From Deltaproteobacteria bacterium (GTDB taxonomy: Bacteria; Desulfobacterota; BSN033; UBA1163), in the NCBI GenBank assembly GCA_016875195.1, contig VGRY01000044.1, positions 1 to 36,042 of the forward strand: DNA of 36,042 bases. The letters run 5' to 3'. Numbering within the stretch: position 1 is the first letter of the stretch; each line of letters begins with the position of its first letter. The notes below the pieces were generated by a model, which had not been told where the DNA came from, made no database searches, and saw only the letters and a program-made list of their open reading frames with translations. The translations under genes were made by a program, and so were the position numbers. Shown piece by piece: positions 33,871 through 36,042 of the stretch.

Positions 33871-34374
33871 ATGGATTTTCAATTTGATGAGAAGAAATTG
33901 AAGCGTTTTCAGCGAATCTTGAAAAATCGCCTGCTCTTCAAGGTTGCACTATTTTCCCAGGTGCCACTGGACTTCGTGACAGGAATGAGGTTGAGAGAAC
34001 TGAATGAAGAATCGTGCAAGGTCTCGGTTCCTTATCGGTGGCTCAATAAAAATCCTTTCAAGTCAACGTTCTGGGCCGTCTTGGGTATGGCGGCGGAGCT
34101 GAGCACTGGCGCATTGGTGATGATGTATACCTATAAACTCGATCCTTCGATTGCCATCATAGTGGGTGATTGTTCTGGAGAGTTCATCGCCAAAGCCAAG
34201 GACCTTACGACGTTTGTCTGCAATGACGGAAAGCTCATCGCTGAGACAGTAAAACAGGCGATCAAAACAGGGGAACCTCAAGAGGTCTTGTGTAAAGCAG
34301 TCGGGTATTCAAAGGCAGGGGAGGAGGTTGCCCGTTTTACATTCACCTGGAAGATGAAGAGGCGAGGCGCATAA
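33871..34374 (+). CDS. DUF4442 hotdog-fold protein (thioesterase-like)
   Basis: 167 aa resembling the DUF4442 family of hotdog-fold proteins related to PaaI thioesterases. Signature parts: VSVPYRWLNKNPFKSTFWAVLGMAAELSTG and GDCSGEFIAKAKDLTTFVCNDG (quoted in short pieces: PYRWLNKNPFKSTFWA and MAAELSTGALV). A hydrolytic role on an acyl-CoA is possible but unproven. ATG at 33871 follows GAGGAAGAACA, with AGGAAG 5 nt upstream. Starts 23 nt after the selenoprotein gene and likely is in the same operon. Confidence 0.78.
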   Translation: MDFQFDEKKLKRFQRILKNRLLFKVALFSQVPLDFVTGMRLRELNEESCKVSVPYRWLNKNPFKSTFWAVLGMAAELSTGALVMMYTYKLDPSIAIIVGDCSGEFIAKAKDLTTFVCNDGKLIAETVKQAIKTGEPQEVLCKAVGYSKAGEEVARFTFTWKMKRRGA

Positions 34375-34476
34375 GGGGTGGGACCTCAGTTTATTTGAGT
34401 TGCCAGTAGTTTTCTGAATTACAATATTGCAAGCCAGACCCAAAAAGGAATAAGAATGAAGTGAGATTCCGCTTAA

Positions 34477-35436
34477 ATGGCCAATCAGGAATTCAGCCAG
34501 CACACCGTCCAGATTCGAGATTTCGAACAACTCATGGTTCCTTCTGGACAGACCCCATGGGTGAAACGGTACGTCAAGCCTGATCATCCGGTGGAGGTGG
34601 TGCTCTATCTGGGGTGTAACATCCTTCGTACCGCTCATTTGGCCTACGAGGTCGTCAGTGTGTTTCAAGCCCTCGGGATAAACTTCGTGGCGGTTGCTGG
34701 CCCGCACTTCTGCTGTGGCATCGTACATCAACGGGCTGGGGATGTTGACGGTGCCACCCGCCTTTCCCAAGCAACCGTGGCGATGCTCACATCCTACGGC
34801 GGGAAACAGGTCGTGATGAGGTGTCCTACCTGCCAACTTCGCTTTGAAGAGGTGATGCTCAACAAAATAACATCGAGCCTCCCGATCATTCAAGTCACGG
34901 CCTTTTTAGCCGAACGGGCAGCCAGACTTTCTTTTTCCCGGAGAATACCCGCACGGGTTGCCCTTCACGCCCATGTCGGAAAACCCCAGCGAGAACTGAA
35001 TGGCAGCGCCGCAGTAAGGATATTGCAAGCTGTGCCGGGAGTAGAGGTCGTAGGTACCCTTTCTTCCCTTGATCTCGGTTATCAATGCTTTATCCCGCAA
35101 TTGACCCAGCTCGGCCCCGATGGGTTTCGGGCTACTCGCAGCGACCTGGTGCGTAAGGCCAAAGAGATGGATGCCGATACACTGGCAACCCTCTACCACT
35201 CCTGCCACCGGGGGTGGTGTGAGGTTGGAGGAACAGGCTTCGTGGTTCGAAACTACATTTCCCTGGTGGCCGAGGCCCTGGGCTGTGGCCGCCGGGATGA
35301 TTTCCAGGAATTTAAGAGGCTGGGCGACCCGGCTGCCATTGCGACTCTGTCCCGTCCTGTCTGGGAGACATACGGGCTGAGCGAAACCCAGGCAAAGGAG
35401 TTGGCAGCCAAGTACTTTGTGCCAAAGAAAACCTGA
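34477..35436 (+). CDS. HdrB-like protein with two CCG (heterodisulfide-reductase type) domains
   Basis: 319 aa, related to HdrB/GlpC/LutA proteins. First CCG-like repeat: LYLGCNILRTAHLAYEV, GPHFCCG and MRCPTCQ. Second: HAHVGKPQRELNG (the usual Cys replaced by Val-Gly), LGYQCFIPQ and YHSCHRGWCE. Such proteins bind a non-cubane 4Fe-4S cluster and reduce disulfides or pass electrons to a partner. One second-domain Cys seems missing, so that site may be degenerate. No HdrA, HdrC or flavoprotein partner is present. The ATG at 34477 has only a weak ribosome-binding site. About 100 bp separate it from the DUF4442 gene, so operon membership is probable, not certain. Confidence 0.8.
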   Translation: MANQEFSQHTVQIRDFEQLMVPSGQTPWVKRYVKPDHPVEVVLYLGCNILRTAHLAYEVVSVFQALGINFVAVAGPHFCCGIVHQRAGDVDGATRLSQATVAMLTSYGGKQVVMRCPTCQLRFEEVMLNKITSSLPIIQVTAFLAERAARLSFSRRIPARVALHAHVGKPQRELNGSAAVRILQAVPGVEVVGTLSSLDLGYQCFIPQLTQLGPDGFRATRSDLVRKAKEMDADTLATLYHSCHRGWCEVGGTGFVVRNYISLVAEALGCGRRDDFQEFKRLGDPAAIATLSRPVWETYGLSETQAKELAAKYFVPKKT

Positions 35437-35543
35437 AAAAACTTTTTATCACAAACACTGGACATACATTGAAGAAACTAATGACATCTGAAGATGTGAC
35501 CCCAAAACCCTTCGTCTGGTTCCCCTGCAGGCATAAGTAGATA

Positions 35544-35843
35544 ATGGCCAAAACACCGAAAATTCATTGTAAGATCCTATTTCAATATCTTTTACTGCAC
35601 GCCATGGTTATGCTGATAGCGATCATTCTGCCGCTGCAAAGAAGTGAATCCTTGTTTGGCATGTGGGGGTTACCATCTTTGTGGGGAATATTTATCCTGT
35701 TCGTTCTCCCGATTCTGTCGCCCATTGTCTTAGGATGGATGGTGTGGCGGAAACTCCCCTCACAAAAAGTTGCAAATATCATGATTTTTTCAGTTACGTC
35801 TCTCATCCTTTCAGTAGTTTTGTTTAATATGATTCAACCGTAG
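35544..35843 (+). CDS. Small membrane protein, unknown function
   Basis: 99 aa with three hydrophobic segments (about 11-30, 42-66, 77-97) and a basic N-terminus. I do not recognise a family. ATG at 35544 lacks an obvious Shine-Dalgarno sequence. About 107 bp after the HdrB-like gene; a membrane partner for that protein is possible but purely positional. Confidence 0.55.
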   Translation: MAKTPKIHCKILFQYLLLHAMVMLIAIILPLQRSESLFGMWGLPSLWGIFILFVLPILSPIVLGWMVWRKLPSQKVANIMIFSVTSLILSVVLFNMIQP

Positions 35844-35914
35844 GACAAACAGCCCTCAGGATTAACTATGTAATGGGATTGGATATTTTAAAATACCGAA
35901 TTACCGTTGCCTGA

Positions 35915-36042
35915 TCGTATGCCGTGTAGAACATATGACTTGCCAGTTGAAGTCTGGTCGTGGGAATTCGGCAGTTCACCCACGTAGCTTGAGGGAGGTG
36001 TGAGGGGTAACCTGAAGCACTGAGTTCCCTGACAAAGGCTCA
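35915..36042 (+). other. Structured, non-coding end region; possible group II intron 5' part
   Basis: No open frame is seen on either strand from 35844 to the window edge. CGTGGG / CCCACG (about 35959-35984) enclose GAATTCGGCAGTTCA, followed by a GAGGGAGGTGTGAGGGG tract. The phrase GTGGGAATTCGGCAGTTCACC with CACGTAGCTTGAGGGAGG reminds me of domain I of bacterial group II introns upstream of a reverse transcriptase gene, which would lie beyond the window. Recognition is from memory and incomplete. Confidence 0.35.

Overview
The gene content suggests an uncultured anaerobic delta-proteobacterium (Desulfobacterota-like). The signs are an expanded rpsU-yqeY-mutS2-dnaG-rpoD operon, a C-GCAxxG-C-C redox protein with an in-frame UGA, an ADP-forming acyl-CoA synthetase alpha protein beside an HdrB-like protein, an NtrY-type kinase and an MltD-type transglycosylase. 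The lineage is inferred from family knowledge; there is no rRNA gene here. Promoters that can be read are close to sigma-70 consensus (TTGACA / TATAAT).

Layout. 1-9.7 kb is almost all minus strand: an MltD-like lytic transglycosylase, then (in transcription order) glgA with a coupled rhodanese-like protein that lacks the catalytic Cys, an MscS-type channel, and a tight purB-ftsH-DUF502-small membrane protein operon with stop/start overlaps. At 9.9-11.7 kb are map and a cysteine synthase on plus. At 11.7-15.3 kb are comEC, a YbaK-type deacylase and an adenosine-specific-kinase family protein on minus. 15.3-18.2 kb is an accessory patch: a PIN toxin with a 57-aa partner, about 720 bp of repeat-bearing non-coding DNA, a 573-bp direct duplication of the comEC 5' end (about 96% identical by eye), and a VapBC module. 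18.2-25.4 kb is the macromolecular synthesis operon behind a near-perfect promoter. 25.5-31 kb carries tRNA-CAU, a zinc-ribbon coiled-coil protein, RNase HI, RNase P RNA (rnpB), an NtrY-like kinase, smpB and tmRNA (ssrA). At 31-33.2 kb are a BamE-like lipoprotein with a Tyr/Pro/His tail and an acyl-CoA synthetase alpha-type protein, both minus. 33.3-35.8 kb is a plus-strand cluster starting with a probable selenoprotein, followed by DUF4442, an HdrB-like protein and a small membrane protein. The last ~130 bases look like structured RNA, possibly the 5' part of a group II intron.

Most notable observations. (1) The gene at 33389-33847 reads through a UGA exactly where its family has its first conserved Cys, and an 8-bp hairpin with a GUUG loop follows at bacterial-SECIS distance. 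(2) The 3' end of smpB overlaps the 5' end of mature ssrA by 32 nt, so RNase P maturation of a joint transcript would turn smpB mRNA into a non-stop message, the substrate of SmpB-tmRNA itself. (3) The comEC 5' end is duplicated around a toxin-antitoxin cassette. (4) Most sizeable gaps between 18 and 28 kb hold a different long imperfect inverted repeat (MITE-like), two of them inside the rpsU-rpoD operon and two reaching into the apparent 5' ends of downstream reading frames.
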